A stretch of DNA of 51,554 nt from Oscillatoriales cyanobacterium PMM_0080 (GTDB lineage Bacteria > Cyanobacteriota > Cyanobacteriia > Cyanobacteriales > Microcoleaceae): assembly GCA_949127775.1 (NCBI GenBank), contig CASBQF010000028.1, positions 1 through 51,554 on the forward strand. Reading direction: 5' to 3'. Made by a program: the position numbers and the translations under genes. Below, in pieces: positions 1 to 8,541 of the stretch; the first letter of the stretch is position 1, and each line of letters opens with the position of its first letter. The notes below the pieces were generated by a model. It was not told the origin of the DNA and ran no database searches. It saw only the letters and a list, made by a program, of their open reading frames with translations.

Positions 1-119
1 ACTATTTATGCCCCGGAGATCCCCCTAAATCCCCCTTAAGAAGGGGGACTTTGAGAGCATTCTTGTCCCCCCCTTTTTAAGGGGGGTTAGGGGGGATCTC
101 TCTTAAGTGAACCGTATTG
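1..119. repeat. Palindromic MITE-like repeat, family B, cut by window edge
   Basis: The stretch is an internally palindromic, G/C-run-rich repeat (CCCCCTAAATCCCCC against GGGGGTTAGGGGGGA). It ends in CTTAAGTGAACCGTATTG. A second, complete copy is at 20986-21120. The terminal motif is shared with a different repeat family at 6680-6819, 19026-19160 and 48690-48824, which suggests that one transposase mobilises both. The left end lies outside the window. There is no coding capacity. Confidence 0.7.
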
Positions 120-182
120 AGATATGGGAAGGACTGAAGTCCTCACTACAAACCTATGATGTTGGTGTGGAAATTTTTCAGG

Positions 183-665
183 TTAAGCATTCGCTGACAG
201 AAAGGGAAGGCTTTCGGCTAGGTTGTCCTTGACTTCAATGCCCTGTTTTTTCGCCCAAAACTGGCTGAGAAAGTGAATTTGTCGCAAGCCGACAATTAAA
301 TTTAAACCTGGTATAAACATCCACCAAACTGTTAGCGGTTCTTTCAGCCCTTCTTGGCGATACAATTCGTTAACTGTGTTATAAAGTTTGAACTGCACGA
401 TGTAAATCCAAGCAATTCCGACGAAGGAAAACCAACCAAACCATCCGGGAACGTCGGGATCGAATATCCGTAAAGCTTGGGGGATGGCTACTCCTAATAC
501 AAAGGGTAATAAGCAAAGTGTTCCTGACCAACCTTTGCCGTTATAACTCCGCAATTCTTCTTGGATAATCCATTTGTACCAGCCGTAATATAGCATTAAG
601 CTGACTACTGAGAGCAAGATTACTCGCCACAAAATTCGTGGCTTTCCTAAAGGTTTATCGGACAT
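183..665 (-). CDS. Hypothetical multi-pass membrane protein
   Basis: A 160-residue protein with about four hydrophobic segments (roughly residues 13-31, 47-65, 76-95 and 112-132) and short polar ends, so an integral membrane protein is likely. The ATG at 663-665 opens a clean frame. I do not recognise a characterised family or any catalytic motif. It lies upstream of, and co-directional with nothing obvious beyond, the ThiO-like gene, which is on the same strand with a gap of about 50 bp on its other side. Function is not assignable; only membrane location is supported. Confidence 0.7.
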   Translation of the reverse strand: MSDKPLGKPRILWRVILLSVVSLMLYYGWYKWIIQEELRSYNGKGWSGTLCLLPFVLGVAIPQALRIFDPDVPGWFGWFSFVGIAWIYIVQFKLYNTVNELYRQEGLKEPLTVWWMFIPGLNLIVGLRQIHFLSQFWAKKQGIEVKDNLAESLPFLSANA

Positions 666-717
666 TTTTTAGATGTAGGATATGAATGGCTTTATTTATT
701 GTATTAACATTTGTTAA

Positions 718-1770
718 TTATTGCAAAATTGCTTCTCGGATCGATCGCGCGGTAGCAGGGGCCAGCAGCACACCGTTGCGGTAGTGGCCGCTAGCGATGA
801 AAACCTTGCTGTGACTGGGAAGCGCTTCGATAATTGGGGCTGGGCGTCCTTCCGGGCGCGGGCGCAATCCTGACCATTTTCTGAGGATTTCAGCTTCGGC
901 TAAGGCTGGACAAAGGGCGATCGCCCTTGCCATCACTCCGTCTAACATATCAGCATTCGCCTGAATTTCCCCACCATTTTCCGAAAACTCCACCGTCGCC
1001 CCCACCCAATATTCTTGATTTGCCAAAGGTACAATGTGAATGTCATCGCAGGTAATCACTGGTGCAAAATCTGGGTTTCCTAACGGATTTTTTGACCGCA
1101 AATGCAGCGCCTGTCCCAACACCGGGCGAATGTCCACCAATTCATTTAAGGATGCAGTGACAGCAGTAGAACCTAGGCCAGCAGATACAATTAGTCGATC
1201 GAACTTGCCACTATCAGCAATTTGGGCCCCTACAACTTCTACCCCAAACTCAAAAATCACGCCATTTTGTGTAGCAGCATCCACCAAAGCCAAAGTTAGC
1301 GCGATCGGATCGACTTGTCTATCTTGAGGCGAATAAATTGCTGCAATTATGTTATTATTTAACTCAAGATGAGGGCAAAACTCGCGCACTTTTTCCACAT
1401 CCCAAAGTTCCAATTTCAAACCTTGAGACTCGCGAGTTGCTATCAACTTTTCCCACTTACTTAGATTCTCTCCCTCCGCACAAAGCATCAAAATTCCCTG
1501 TCTGTTAAACGGAATTTTTCGCCCCGTAATTGCTTCCAATTCAGGAATCAAAGTTTCATACCGCTGAAGGCTGGTTTCCCGCAATTTCCAACTTCTGCCC
1601 TTAGTTTTGTGACTGATGACTCCCATCAAAACGCCGAGGGCTGCACCTGTAGAACCTTGTGCAGGTGGTTGTTTGTCGAATACAGTTACTTTTAATTCGG
1701 GAAATTTACTTAGTTCAAAGGCGATCGAAGCCCCGACAATACCGCAACCAATAATTGCAACGCGAATCAT
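718..1770 (-). CDS. FAD-dependent glycine/D-amino-acid oxidase family protein (ThiO-like)
   Basis: A 350-residue protein of the DAO flavoprotein family. The N-terminus has the dinucleotide-binding GxGxxG motif in IIGCGIVGASIAFEL, followed by an acidic residue at the end of beta-2 (VFDK). The C-terminus has the second FAD-contacting element GHYRNGVLLAPATA, where R-N-G is typical of glycine oxidase/ThiO. ThiO oxidises glycine to the imine used for thiazole synthesis in thiamine formation. In cyanobacteria it is often fused to ThiG, but here it stands alone. No thi genes are adjacent, so another amine substrate is possible. Confidence 0.75.
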   Translation of the reverse strand: MIRVAIIGCGIVGASIAFELSKFPELKVTVFDKQPPAQGSTGAALGVLMGVISHKTKGRSWKLRETSLQRYETLIPELEAITGRKIPFNRQGILMLCAEGENLSKWEKLIATRESQGLKLELWDVEKVREFCPHLELNNNIIAAIYSPQDRQVDPIALTLALVDAATQNGVIFEFGVEVVGAQIADSGKFDRLIVSAGLGSTAVTASLNELVDIRPVLGQALHLRSKNPLGNPDFAPVITCDDIHIVPLANQEYWVGATVEFSENGGEIQANADMLDGVMARAIALCPALAEAEILRKWSGLRPRPEGRPAPIIEALPSHSKVFIASGHYRNGVLLAPATARSIREAILQ

Positions 1771-1823
1771 TCAATTTTAGATTTTAGATTTTAGATTTTA
1801 TAGAAGAAAACGGGGCAGAAAAC

Positions 1824-1967
1824 CGGGCGGTTGAAACCGCGTCTATACAAACAAAACCCGGATGGTGCGCGGGTTGAAGAACGGGCAGTAAAAATTACGT
1901 TTTACGTTATTATCCTCAGTCCGCGGAGGCGGACATTGTTTGTATAGTCGCGGTTTCAACCGCCGTC
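1824..1967. repeat. Inverted-repeat element with ~27-bp terminal arms
   Basis: The left arm GGCGGTTGAAACCGCG-N-CTATACAAACA (about 1825-1851) is repeated in reverse complement at about 1937-1966. The arms enclose about 85 bp of non-coding DNA. Tandem ATTTTAG units flank it at 1776-1800. It is probably a small non-autonomous element between the ThiO-like gene and psbQ. Confidence 0.6.
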
Positions 1968-1981
1968 TACATCTAAAGCGA

Positions 1982-2425
1982 TTAGGCTTGAGGAAGTAGC
2001 TGCAAGAAAGTATCAAAATCCTTCACAGCTTTGCTATAACTAGCCGTGATTTTGGCATAATCAGCCAATTTAGCAGCGTTGTCAATTTCCACCAAATCAG
2101 CAAACAAACTCTTGGTCAAATCAAGGGCTTGCTGTTTGGATTTCGGCAACAAACTGCCCGAAACGGTTTTCATGGTGCCGCGCAAGTCGCCGAGAGGCCC
2201 GTGAATATAAGTTTTGGCATCAATCCAATTTTTTTTCTGAATTAGAGCTCCTAGGTTGTCCATGCGCGATCGGAACTCTGTCAGAGTAGGAACATAACGC
2301 TGAATCTGCTGAATCTGGGCTGCTGTGTAAGTCGTTGGAACTTTGACTTCGACACTACTGCAACTAACTAGAAATGCCATCAGAAATGACATCATTAAGG
2401 CAAGAATTGAACGGGGACGAATCAT
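1982..2425 (-). CDS. psbQ: Photosystem II lipoprotein CyanoQ (PsbQ homologue)
   Basis: A 147-residue protein starting with a hydrophobic signal and the lipobox LVSC, so it should be lipidated at that Cys and anchored on the lumenal side of the thylakoid. The rest is a helical bundle carrying the CyanoQ hallmarks YIHGPLG, an SLLPK segment, and the C-terminal FDTFLQLLPQA. CyanoQ stabilises the lumenal extrinsic face of photosystem II near PsbO/PsbV and the oxygen-evolving complex. Length and order match known cyanobacterial CyanoQ proteins. Confidence 0.93.
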   Translation of the reverse strand: MIRPRSILALMMSFLMAFLVSCSSVEVKVPTTYTAAQIQQIQRYVPTLTEFRSRMDNLGALIQKKNWIDAKTYIHGPLGDLRGTMKTVSGSLLPKSKQQALDLTKSLFADLVEIDNAAKLADYAKITASYSKAVKDFDTFLQLLPQA

Positions 2426-2572
2426 GTCGATTTTAGATTTTAGATTTTAGATTGCTCGTTGCGATCGCGTGGACAACGCCCCTACAGAAAGCTCGTTCCC
2501 AGGCTCTGCCTGAAAACGCAGACTCTTTGGCTGTGCCTCGCTAACTCAGCACCGAAAGTTAGGTACAAAAAT

Positions 2573-3424
2573 TTATTTTACCTCTTTTTGGCGCAGAAAC
2601 GCGATCAGAGCATCGCCAACTTTTTCTGAGCAATGTTCTTGAGGATAATGTCCCGCTTGTTCCAGTGTGACTAACTCTGCATTTTGCATAGAACTAACTA
2701 AGTTTTGAGCTGGTTCTAGACTCAGCCAAGGATCTGTTAATCCCCATACAAATAAGGTTGGTCGAGTCCATCCTTTCCAGCCGGATTCAATTTCTGCCAT
2801 TGACTGTGGCAATTGAATATTGCGGACTGTATTCATGAGCGATCGCCCTGCCTCCGAACTCTTCAGAAACGGGCGGCGATAAACATCTAAGTCCTTCTCT
2901 GATATGATCTGGCGACAACCGCCTTCGAGGGTTCTGTCCACCAAAAGTGGATCTTGGGTAATCATGTCGCCAATGAAAGGCAGTCCAAATTGCTGCATTT
3001 TCCAAGGCAATTTTATGTTTCCTGAAAAGGGTGTATTTATGACGGCTAAACGCTCAATTTTATCGGGATTTCGCAGGGCGTATTGAATGCCGGCAGATGC
3101 TAAAAATCCTTGGACAACGAGGTAAAATTTGTCTATTTCTAAAGCTTGAATAAAACCAGTGAGTGCTTCCACAAAAGCATCGGGAGTATAGGCAAAGTCG
3201 CGTTTGTCTGGTTTTGTCGATCGCCCGTAGCCCACCCAATCAGGCGCGATCGATCTAAATCCTTTTGCAGCCAAGTCTGGCATCATTGCAGTCCAAGTAA
3301 AACTCTGGGACGGCAAACCGTGCAGCAGCAGCACCGGAGGCTTATCAGATTCGTTAACTGGATTAGTTTCTAGATAAAACCATTGCAGCTTGCCTACTTC
3401 AACTATTTTCTCATCAATTGACAT
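2573..3424 (-). CDS. Alpha/beta-hydrolase-fold protein with atypical nucleophile elbow
   Basis: A 283-residue alpha/beta hydrolase related to haloalkane dehalogenase/epoxide hydrolase-like proteins. The oxyanion segment HGLPSQSFTW (35-44), PDWVGYGRS (61-69), acid region WGLTDPW and C-terminal catalytic-type His in AGHYPQEH are all present. The nucleophile elbow, normally VxHDWGG or VGHSxGG, reads VVQGFLAS (103-110): the nucleophile position is Gly106 and the preceding His is Gln. This suggests a changed mechanism or a non-catalytic role. It lies downstream of petCA on the same strand, behind a hairpin at 3454-3507. Confidence 0.85.
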   Translation of the reverse strand: MSIDEKIVEVGKLQWFYLETNPVNESDKPPVLLLHGLPSQSFTWTAMMPDLAAKGFRSIAPDWVGYGRSTKPDKRDFAYTPDAFVEALTGFIQALEIDKFYLVVQGFLASAGIQYALRNPDKIERLAVINTPFSGNIKLPWKMQQFGLPFIGDMITQDPLLVDRTLEGGCRQIISEKDLDVYRRPFLKSSEAGRSLMNTVRNIQLPQSMAEIESGWKGWTRPTLFVWGLTDPWLSLEPAQNLVSSMQNAELVTLEQAGHYPQEHCSEKVGDALIAFLRQKEVK

Positions 3425-3453
3425 TATTTTACTGATTATTTACCAAAGAATAA

Positions 3454-3507
3454 GGCGGGGATTCCCCGCCCTACTCACCGAATAGTTGGGTGCGTACACT
3501 AGCACCC
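3454..3507 (-). terminator. Hairpins downstream of petA
   Basis: Two stem-loops follow the petA stop codon: GGGTGC/GCACCC (3488-3493 with 3502-3507) and the GC-rich GGCGGGGATTCCCCGCC at 3454-3470. The second is followed on the minus strand by a T-rich stretch (TTATTCTTT). They are plausible terminators of the petC-petA transcript, but the T tract is imperfect. Confidence 0.45.
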
Positions 3508-3529
3508 ACCCAACCAATTACAGCCGCGC

Positions 3530-4537
3530 TTAGAAATTCATTTCAGCAGCTTGAACTTTTTCGACCTGTTTCTTCTTCAGAACCAGCATAACTTGAGCCA
3601 GCATAGTCAAAGCCAAGAAAGCGATGAACCCTGTAACTCGGCTGGAACTTTGCAGTACAATCTCTACATCTTTTTGACCGAAGCCACCAACATTAGGATT
3701 GTTTGTCAAAAGTTCACCGGCTGCAACTGTTTGTCCTTCAGTAACAATCAGTTCAGGGCCTGCTGGAATTGTATCAACAACCGCTGCACCTTCTGCCGGT
3801 TGAATTGTCACTTCATAACCGCCATCTTCTGGTGTGGCAATCTTAGAAATGCTGCCAGCTACCGAAGCATTATAAACAGCATTATTGCTCTTGGCGCCTG
3901 TCGGATAAACCTGGCCACGACCACGATTTCCGCCGACATAGATTAGGTATTTGCCGTAGTGAACGGATTTGTCAGTTTCAGGATTTGGGGACAAAACTGG
4001 GAATACCAATTCTTTGTACTGTTCCCCCGGCAACGGGCCGACTAAAACAATATTTTCTTGGGTTTCGCTGTAAGGTTGGAAGTAAAGATCGCCGACTTTT
4101 TCCTTCATTTCTTCGGGAATTCTGTCAGCGGGAGCAATCTTGAAACCTTCGGGCAACATCACAACTGCGCCCACATTTAAGCCACCTTTGGTGCCGTCGC
4201 CGACAACTTGCTGCACGCTAGTATCGTAGGGAAGTTTGACAATAGCTTCAAAAACCGTGTCAGGCAAAACAGATTGCGGTACTTCAATTTCAGTCGGTTT
4301 TGCACCGAGGTGACAGTTGGCGCAAACAATTTTGCCAGTTGCTTCGCGGGGAGTAGCTGGTGCTGTTTGCTGGGCCCAGAAAGGATAAGCAAATGCTGCT
4401 TGGGGAAGTGCAATGTCGCTGGTGAGGAAAAATCCTGCGGCGGCGATCGCAATTAAGGCAGTTTTGCCGATCGTCTTGACACTGTGGCGAAATATCGCAG
4501 ATAAGTTAGTTTGTGGCATCAGAGTATTCAATCTCAC
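3530..4537 (-). CDS. petA: Apocytochrome f, cytochrome b6f subunit
   Basis: Cytochrome f carries electrons from the Rieske protein to plastocyanin or cytochrome c6. The precursor has a cleavable signal ending AFA-YPFWAQ, giving mature Tyr1 (residue 51), the unusual axial haem ligand. The haem-attachment motif CANCH is at 72-76. A large lumenal domain follows, and a C-terminal membrane helix near 301-320 ends in KKKQVEKVQ. The frame opens at a GTG; an ATG at 4517-4519 would give a 43-residue leader closer to other cyanobacterial PetA precursors, so the true start is open. It is the downstream gene of the petC-petA operon. Confidence 0.97.
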   Translation of the reverse strand: MRLNTLMPQTNLSAIFRHSVKTIGKTALIAIAAAGFFLTSDIALPQAAFAYPFWAQQTAPATPREATGKIVCANCHLGAKPTEIEVPQSVLPDTVFEAIVKLPYDTSVQQVVGDGTKGGLNVGAVVMLPEGFKIAPADRIPEEMKEKVGDLYFQPYSETQENIVLVGPLPGEQYKELVFPVLSPNPETDKSVHYGKYLIYVGGNRGRGQVYPTGAKSNNAVYNASVAGSISKIATPEDGGYEVTIQPAEGAAVVDTIPAGPELIVTEGQTVAAGELLTNNPNVGGFGQKDVEIVLQSSSRVTGFIAFLALTMLAQVMLVLKKKQVEKVQAAEMNF

Positions 4538-4680
4538 TCAAAGGTCAGACAATTTTGTATTTTGAATTTGGGATTTGGAATTTGGAATTTGGAATTTTTA
4601 GACTGCTTTAGGAGGCTATTATCTTTGGGTTTTACCGCTGACTGTCAATCTAAAATCTAAAATCCAAAATCCAAAATCAT
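4538..4680. other. petC-petA intergenic spacer with simple repeats
   Basis: A 143-bp spacer between the two genes of the petC-petA operon. It contains short A/T-rich tandem units such as TTTGGAATTTGGAATTTGGA and TCTAAAATC repeats. No hairpin with a T run is obvious, so co-transcription is plausible. Confidence 0.5.
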
Positions 4681-5223
4681 TTAAGACCAGGTAGGTGCTT
4701 CACCGGTGCGGAAATCTGTTTCTTTCCAAGGGGTGAAAGCAATCTTGTCATCTGCGATAGTGACGTGGGCTAGGGCCAGAGACAAAGGCGCGGGCCCGCG
4801 CACCACTTTGCCCTCATTGTTGTATTGAGAACCGTGGCAAGGACAGATAAACCTGTTTTCGCTAGCATTCCAAGGCACGACGCAGCCTAAGTGAGTGCAG
4901 ACTGCATTGATGCCGTATTCGGCTAGAGATAAGTCTTCTTTCACCACAAGATAAGTGGGGTCGCCTTTGAGGCCTTGGGCCAAAGTACGATCGCCCGCAG
5001 GGTGAGAAGTCAAATATGTGCTAACGATGATGTCGTTGCCCAAGGCATCTTTAGCTGTGACACCGCCACCAGCAGCCCCACTCGACGGAGGAACAAAATA
5101 CTGGACAACGGGATAGAGTGCGCCCAGTGCCACACCTGTGACTGTACCGAACGTCAGCAAATTCATAAATTGGCGACGCCCCATATCGGGGACATCGGGA
5201 TTTCCAGCAGAAGATTGAGCCAT
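4681..5223 (-). CDS. petC: Rieske iron-sulfur protein of cytochrome b6f
   Basis: A 180-residue Rieske protein. The N-terminus carries a twin-arginine motif (GRRQFMNLL, residues 15-23) followed by an uncleaved hydrophobic anchor (about 21-44), as expected for a Tat-dependent signal anchor. The 2Fe-2S cluster ligands are in box I CTHLGC (Cys109, His111, Cys114) and box II CPCHGS (Cys127, Cys129, His130). It oxidises plastoquinol and passes electrons to cytochrome f, encoded just downstream by petA. The Tat translocase subunit TatC is encoded about 1.6 kb away at 6845-8350. Confidence 0.97.
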   Translation of the reverse strand: MAQSSAGNPDVPDMGRRQFMNLLTFGTVTGVALGALYPVVQYFVPPSSGAAGGGVTAKDALGNDIIVSTYLTSHPAGDRTLAQGLKGDPTYLVVKEDLSLAEYGINAVCTHLGCVVPWNASENRFICPCHGSQYNNEGKVVRGPAPLSLALAHVTIADDKIAFTPWKETDFRTGEAPTWS

Positions 5224-5430
5224 GACCTGCCTTTACGGTTTTAAGTTACGTTTGTTTGTTAGCTGTCAGCGAGCCTGTACGTGCAGACAACTCGGATAAT
5301 TGCCGCCACCTTTGCTCGCACAATTTTGAGGCCGCGAAAATTCGTTTAAGAATGCACCTTCCAGCCTTTATTAGAGTATTATTACATTTTTTGAACTTTT
5401 ATTGTTTAAGAGATTCACTCAGGAGAAACC
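5224..5430. promoter_or_regulatory. Divergent promoter region petC / DUF3067
   Basis: A 207-bp intergenic region separates the divergently transcribed petC (minus) and DUF3067 gene (plus), so it must hold both promoters. I cannot assign -35/-10 pairs with confidence. The plus-strand gene has a good AGGAGAAACC ribosome binding site just upstream of its ATG. Confidence 0.5.
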
Positions 5431-5748
5431 ATGACGGGCAAGGATTTACACCAGCTATTGCTGGAAAAATGGGGAAAATCTTATGATGTCAGATTGCGGC
5501 GGGCGCGGGGCAAGATTTTTGTACAGATCATGTGGAAATATTTGGAACAGGCGTCGTTTCCGATGACGGAGGCTGATTATTTTGAGCATTTGGATGCGGT
5601 GGCAAATTACCTCAACGGCTGGGGCAGTACGGAAAAGGTGAGAGAATTTATTGTAACTACTCGCGATCGCCCCCGTTTGGGCAAAGCTGTCAGTCTTCCC
5701 CTAGATTTGGGTGAAAGGGCTTCGGAGTGGTTGCTCGACGAGTTGTGA
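5431..5748 (+). CDS. DUF3067 family protein
   Basis: A 105-residue soluble protein. The N-terminal pattern TGKDLHQLLLEKWGKSYDV and the later ANYLNGWG segment are recognisable as the DUF3067 family, conserved in cyanobacteria and plastids. The ATG is preceded by AGGAGA at good spacing. It is divergent from petC, and family members often sit beside petC. That context hints at cytochrome b6f or Rieske biogenesis, but the role is an inference. No catalytic motif is visible. Confidence 0.85.
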   Translation: MTGKDLHQLLLEKWGKSYDVRLRRARGKIFVQIMWKYLEQASFPMTEADYFEHLDAVANYLNGWGSTEKVREFIVTTRDRPRLGKAVSLPLDLGERASEWLLDEL

Positions 5749-6133
5749 GTCAGTCCAGAGTCCAGAGTCAGGAGTCCGACGAGACCGATCGCCCATCTTG
5801 CGGTTTATCAAGTTTTGTGTCGCCCCGGCTGGTGTTTTTGACCTCAAAATCCCGAATATCGAAAGGGCTAGCTTGTGTGCCCACTGGCGGGCGGTGATAA
5901 ATTCAACTGTGGTGCATCTAATTTTAAAAGTTATTGTTTTACATTGAAAGTCTTGTCTGGCCGGCTTTGTTGCGCCCCCAACTGCGGGATAAAAGCACAG
6001 GGCGGCACGCGTCGCTCTATTAATTTTGGGCGATCGGGCTTCTAGCATACCAAAATCACCCGAACCAATTTCTGTCAACAATTTCACATACAATGAGTCT
6101 CAGATATCATGTGAAACTTAGGAGAATGTTGTA
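5749..6133. other. Intergenic region without a supported gene
   Basis: This 385-bp stretch between the DUF3067 gene and ccmK holds a short direct repeat (AGTCCAGAGTC near 5753-5770) and otherwise unique DNA. A minus-strand frame across it has no family signature and runs back into the DUF3067 gene, so I do not call it. The ccmK promoter must lie at its right end; TTAGGAGA at about 6118-6125 is the ccmK ribosome binding site. Confidence 0.5.
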
Positions 6134-6442
6134 ATGGGTGTTGCAGTTGGAATGGTTGAAGTCTTAGGATTTCCCGCTGCCGTGGAAGTTGCAGACTCAA
6201 TGGTGAAAGCAGCCCGAGTTACTTTAGTTCGCTACGAAAAGATAACCCGTGCTTATTGGACAATTATAGTTAGAGGAGATATCTCTGAAGTGCAAGCAGC
6301 CGTTGCTGCTGGGATTGAATCAGTTAAAAAGGTGGATGGCGGAAAGTTGCTATCCTACCACATCATTGCTCGTCCCCACGAGAATCTTGATTACATTTTG
6401 CCGATCGGCTACACTCCCGAAGTGGAACAGTTCCGAATGTAG
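6134..6442 (+). CDS. ccmK: Carboxysome shell hexamer protein CcmK with altered pore loop
   Basis: A single-BMC-domain protein of 102 residues, closest in text to CcmK1/K2: [20 protein letters not shown] at 5-24, then [10 protein letters not shown] and a short tail ending EVEQFRM. Such proteins form hexamers that tile beta-carboxysome facets, with the central pore made by residues about 36-41. CcmK1/2 have K-I-G-S-G there; this protein has K36-I37-T38-R39-A40-Y41, a bulkier, more positive loop. It is a solitary gene away from any visible ccm operon, with a strong TTAGGAG site and a terminator downstream. It may be one of the accessory CcmK classes; I cannot tell which without alignment. Confidence 0.9.
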   Translation: MGVAVGMVEVLGFPAAVEVADSMVKAARVTLVRYEKITRAYWTIIVRGDISEVQAAVAAGIESVKKVDGGKLLSYHIIARPHENLDYILPIGYTPEVEQFRM

Positions 6443-6515
6443 TCAAAGTTTTGACAAAACTTTGGTGTTGAATTTTAACTTTTAGTAGTTGTTGAATTTT
6501 AACTTTTAGTAATTA

Positions 6516-6548
6516 TAGAGGCGCGGGCGATCGCACCTCTATATTTTT
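6516..6548 (+). terminator. Rho-independent terminator of ccmK
   Basis: The stem TAGAGG/CCTCTA encloses a GC-rich loop built around the HIP1-like GGCGATCGC. It is followed directly by TATTTTTT. Position about 75 bp after the ccmK stop fits termination of a monocistronic message. Just upstream (6465-6510) GTTGAATTTTAACTTTTAGTA occurs twice in tandem. Confidence 0.7.
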
Positions 6549-6564
6549 TGGCCGCAAGTCGATA

Positions 6565-6677
6565 GATAGACAAGATCATCAAAATAATTTGGACGGGCTC
6601 TCCGGCCCATCCCACAAACAATAAAATTTGGACAGGCATCTTGCCTGTCACAGTTATTTTTGTAATCTTGCCTATTG
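6565..6677. repeat. MITE-like repeat, family C
   Basis: The ends TAGACAAGAT and AATCTTGCCTATTG form imperfect terminal inverted repeats around hairpins such as GGACAGGCATCTTGCCTGTC. The element matches the organisation at 28439-28566 (TAGACAAGATTGCAAAA ... TTTTTGCAATCTTGTCTA). It abuts the family A element at 6680, giving two nested or adjacent insertions between ccmK and tatC. Confidence 0.6.
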
Positions 6678-6679
6678 CC

Positions 6680-6819
6680 CAATACGGTTTACTTAAGGCA
6701 AGGCTTTTTGACGAATTTCTTAAGTCAACCATATTGCGGTAGGGGCGGGTTTAGCTAAGAATTTATGAAATAATCGACTATATCAAGGCAAAACCCGCCC
6801 TCTTAAGTAAACCGTATTG
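6680..6819. repeat. MITE-like repeat, family A, copy 1
   Basis: A 140-bp non-coding element with terminal inverted repeats CAATACGGTTTACTTAAG / CTTAAGTAAACCGTATTG. Internal GGGGCGGGTT and AACCCGCCC arms make it a near-complete palindrome. Copies are at 19026-19160 (same orientation) and 48690-48824 (reversed, one end decayed). Confidence 0.8.
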
Positions 6820-6844
6820 ACCTATTTCCTACTATTGCTAATTT

Positions 6845-8350
6845 TCACCGCCCTAAAAGCTTCACCAAACCAACGCCGCCAAAGTAAAGAGCGAGCACCG
6901 CACCTCCCAAAAGACTTTGCGTTAAAGGATCAGTAGAAGGCGTTAAAACAGCACCTAAAACAGCCGCTCCCAAAACTACATAACGCCAGCCTGATAGCAT
7001 TTGCTTAGAAGAAACTATCCCCAAAACGCCGAGTAATACTTGGACGATCGGGATTTGAAAAGCTAAACCCGTGCTGAACATTAACAACAGTACAAATTTA
7101 AAGTATTTGTCGATCGACCATAATTGCTCTACAACATCCGCCCCGTAGGTAACAAAGAAGTTCAGCGCCGCCGGAATCAGAGCAATATAAGCAAATACCA
7201 GCCCGCCCAAAAAGAGGAAACTAGAACCAAAAAACACTGGCCCGAGCAACCCGCGTTCTTTGCGAGTCAAACCGGGTAGCACAAATAGCGCTATTTGGTA
7301 AAAAATAAACGGAGTCGCAATTAGCAAACCGCTATATCCGGCGACTTCGATAGAAACAAAGAAATATTCCCCGGGAGCTAGTTGCAAAAACTTGACTGGC
7401 CCGGCTGGTGCTTCTAGCAATTGTACGATCGGTCTTACATACAAAAAGCAGCCTACTACACCGATTGCTACGGCAATTATTGAGTAAAAAAGTCGCTGCC
7501 GCAATTCTTCTAAATGGTCGAACAAAGACATCTCAACTTCGTCGGGAAGTTCGTCGAGAAATTCGTCTTCGAGATTGCGGGAACCGATGAAATCATTGGC
7601 GATTTGTGCAATACTATTTTCCTTGCTAACTTCTTCATCTTCTAAGTTATTGACATCCGTAGCATCGTCGGCGATTGGTGCAATGCTATTTTCCTCTTTA
7701 ACTTGTTCGTCTTCTAAATTTTCGTCTTCTAAGTTACTGACATCCGTGAAATCATCAGCGATTGGTGCAATACTATTTTCCGAACTAACTTCTTCAGCTT
7801 CTAAGTTACTGACATCCGTGAAATCATCGGCGATTGGTGCAATACTATTTTCCGAACTAACTTCTTCAGCTTCTAAGTTACTGACATCCGTGAAATCATC
7901 AGCGATTGGTGCAATACTATTTTCCGAACTAACTTCTTTAGATTCTAAGTTACTGACATCCGTAGAATAATCAGCGATTGCTTCAATACTATTTTCCGGT
8001 TTAACTTCTTCAGCTTCTAAGTTACTGACATCCGTGAAATCATCGGCGATTGGTGCAATACTATTTTCTGAACTAACTTCTTCAGCTTCTAAGTTACTGA
8101 CATCCGTGAAATCATCAGCTATTGGTGCAATGCTATTTTCCGGTTTAACTTTTTCAATTTCTAAGTTACTGACATCCGTGAAATCGTCGGCGATTGGTGC
8201 AATATTTTCCGGGCTAACTTCTGCACATTCTAAGTTGTTGACAGCCATCAAATCATCAGCGACTGGTGAAATGCTATTTTCCGCGCTAATTTGTTCGAGG
8301 TTGTTGTCGGAATCTTGTTCGGATGTCTCCAAGTCTAAGGGCAGAGTCAT
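6845..8350 (-). CDS. tatC: Sec-independent translocase TatC with N-terminal acidic tandem repeats
   Basis: The C-terminal ~235 residues are a complete Tat[21 protein letters not shown], then six hydrophobic segments with the conserved [15 protein letters not shown] and TPSTDPLTQ elements. TatC binds twin-arginine signals in the TatABC receptor; PetC in this window is a likely client. Ordinary TatC is about 250 residues. Here residues ~24-268 are about ten copies of a 24-residue unit, consensus [18 protein letters not shown] plus AEEVSS, acidic and predicted soluble on the cytoplasmic side. One unit is shortened by one residue and one lengthened by five. The frame is intact throughout, and the ATG at 8348-8350 precedes the repeats; a start inside ELPDEVEM would give a normal TatC. 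Confidence 0.92.
   Translation of the reverse strand: MTLPLDLETSEQDSDNNLEQISAENSISPVADDLMAVNNLECAEVSPENIAPIADDFTDVSNLEIEKVKPENSIAPIADDFTDVSNLEAEEVSSENSIAPIADDFTDVSNLEAEEVKPENSIEAIADYSTDVSNLESKEVSSENSIAPIADDFTDVSNLEAEEVSSENSIAPIADDFTDVSNLEAEEVSSENSIAPIADDFTDVSNLEDENLEDEQVKEENSIAPIADDATDVNNLEDEEVSKENSIAQIANDFIGSRNLEDEFLDELPDEVEMSLFDHLEELRQRLFYSIIAVAIGVVGCFLYVRPIVQLLEAPAGPVKFLQLAPGEYFFVSIEVAGYSGLLIATPFIFYQIALFVLPGLTRKERGLLGPVFFGSSFLFLGGLVFAYIALIPAALNFFVTYGADVVEQLWSIDKYFKFVLLLMFSTGLAFQIPIVQVLLGVLGIVSSKQMLSGWRYVVLGAAVLGAVLTPSTDPLTQSLLGGAVLALYFGGVGLVKLLGR
7547..8281 (-). repeat. 72-bp tandem repeat array inside tatC
   Basis: About ten tandem units of about 72 bp, read on the minus strand, encode the acidic 24-residue repeat of TatC. 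Central units are almost identical at the nucleotide level (GACATCCGTGAAATCATC on the plus strand recurs), while edge units have drifted. This is the pattern expected from unequal crossover or replication slippage. Every unit keeps a length divisible by three. Confidence 0.9.
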
Positions 8351-8541
8351 AGGTATGTTTGATTTTATTTAAGTTTTACGTTTATTAGTCTTGGATGCAG
8401 GTACAATCAACAACCCGTTGATGGGTTAAGGTCGATCGTTCGATCGCCCTTTTCACTGTAACGCCAACCGTACAATTTTTGGCGAACCCTTGCCCAGTAA
8501 GATATATAATCTCTGAGTCATGTTGGTCAAACATAGTTTTT

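Noticed and set aside
2440-2572. Possible tRNA-like cloverleaf near GCTCGTTCCCAGGCTCTGCC
   Set aside because: The stems belong to a common intergenic repeat; there is no T-loop consensus and no anticodon arm.
5701-6093. A 130-codon minus-strand frame between the DUF3067 gene and ccmK
   Set aside because: It overlaps the end of the DUF3067 gene, has no recognisable domain and no ribosome binding site.
6845-8350. CRISPR-like regular spacing in the tatC repeats
   Set aside because: The 72-bp units are contiguous, in frame and coding; there are no alternating repeats and unique spacers. No cas genes are present.
7575-8372. Plus-strand open frames opposite tatC
   Set aside because: They arise from the antisense of the 72-bp tandem repeat in tatC and have no family features or ribosome binding sites.
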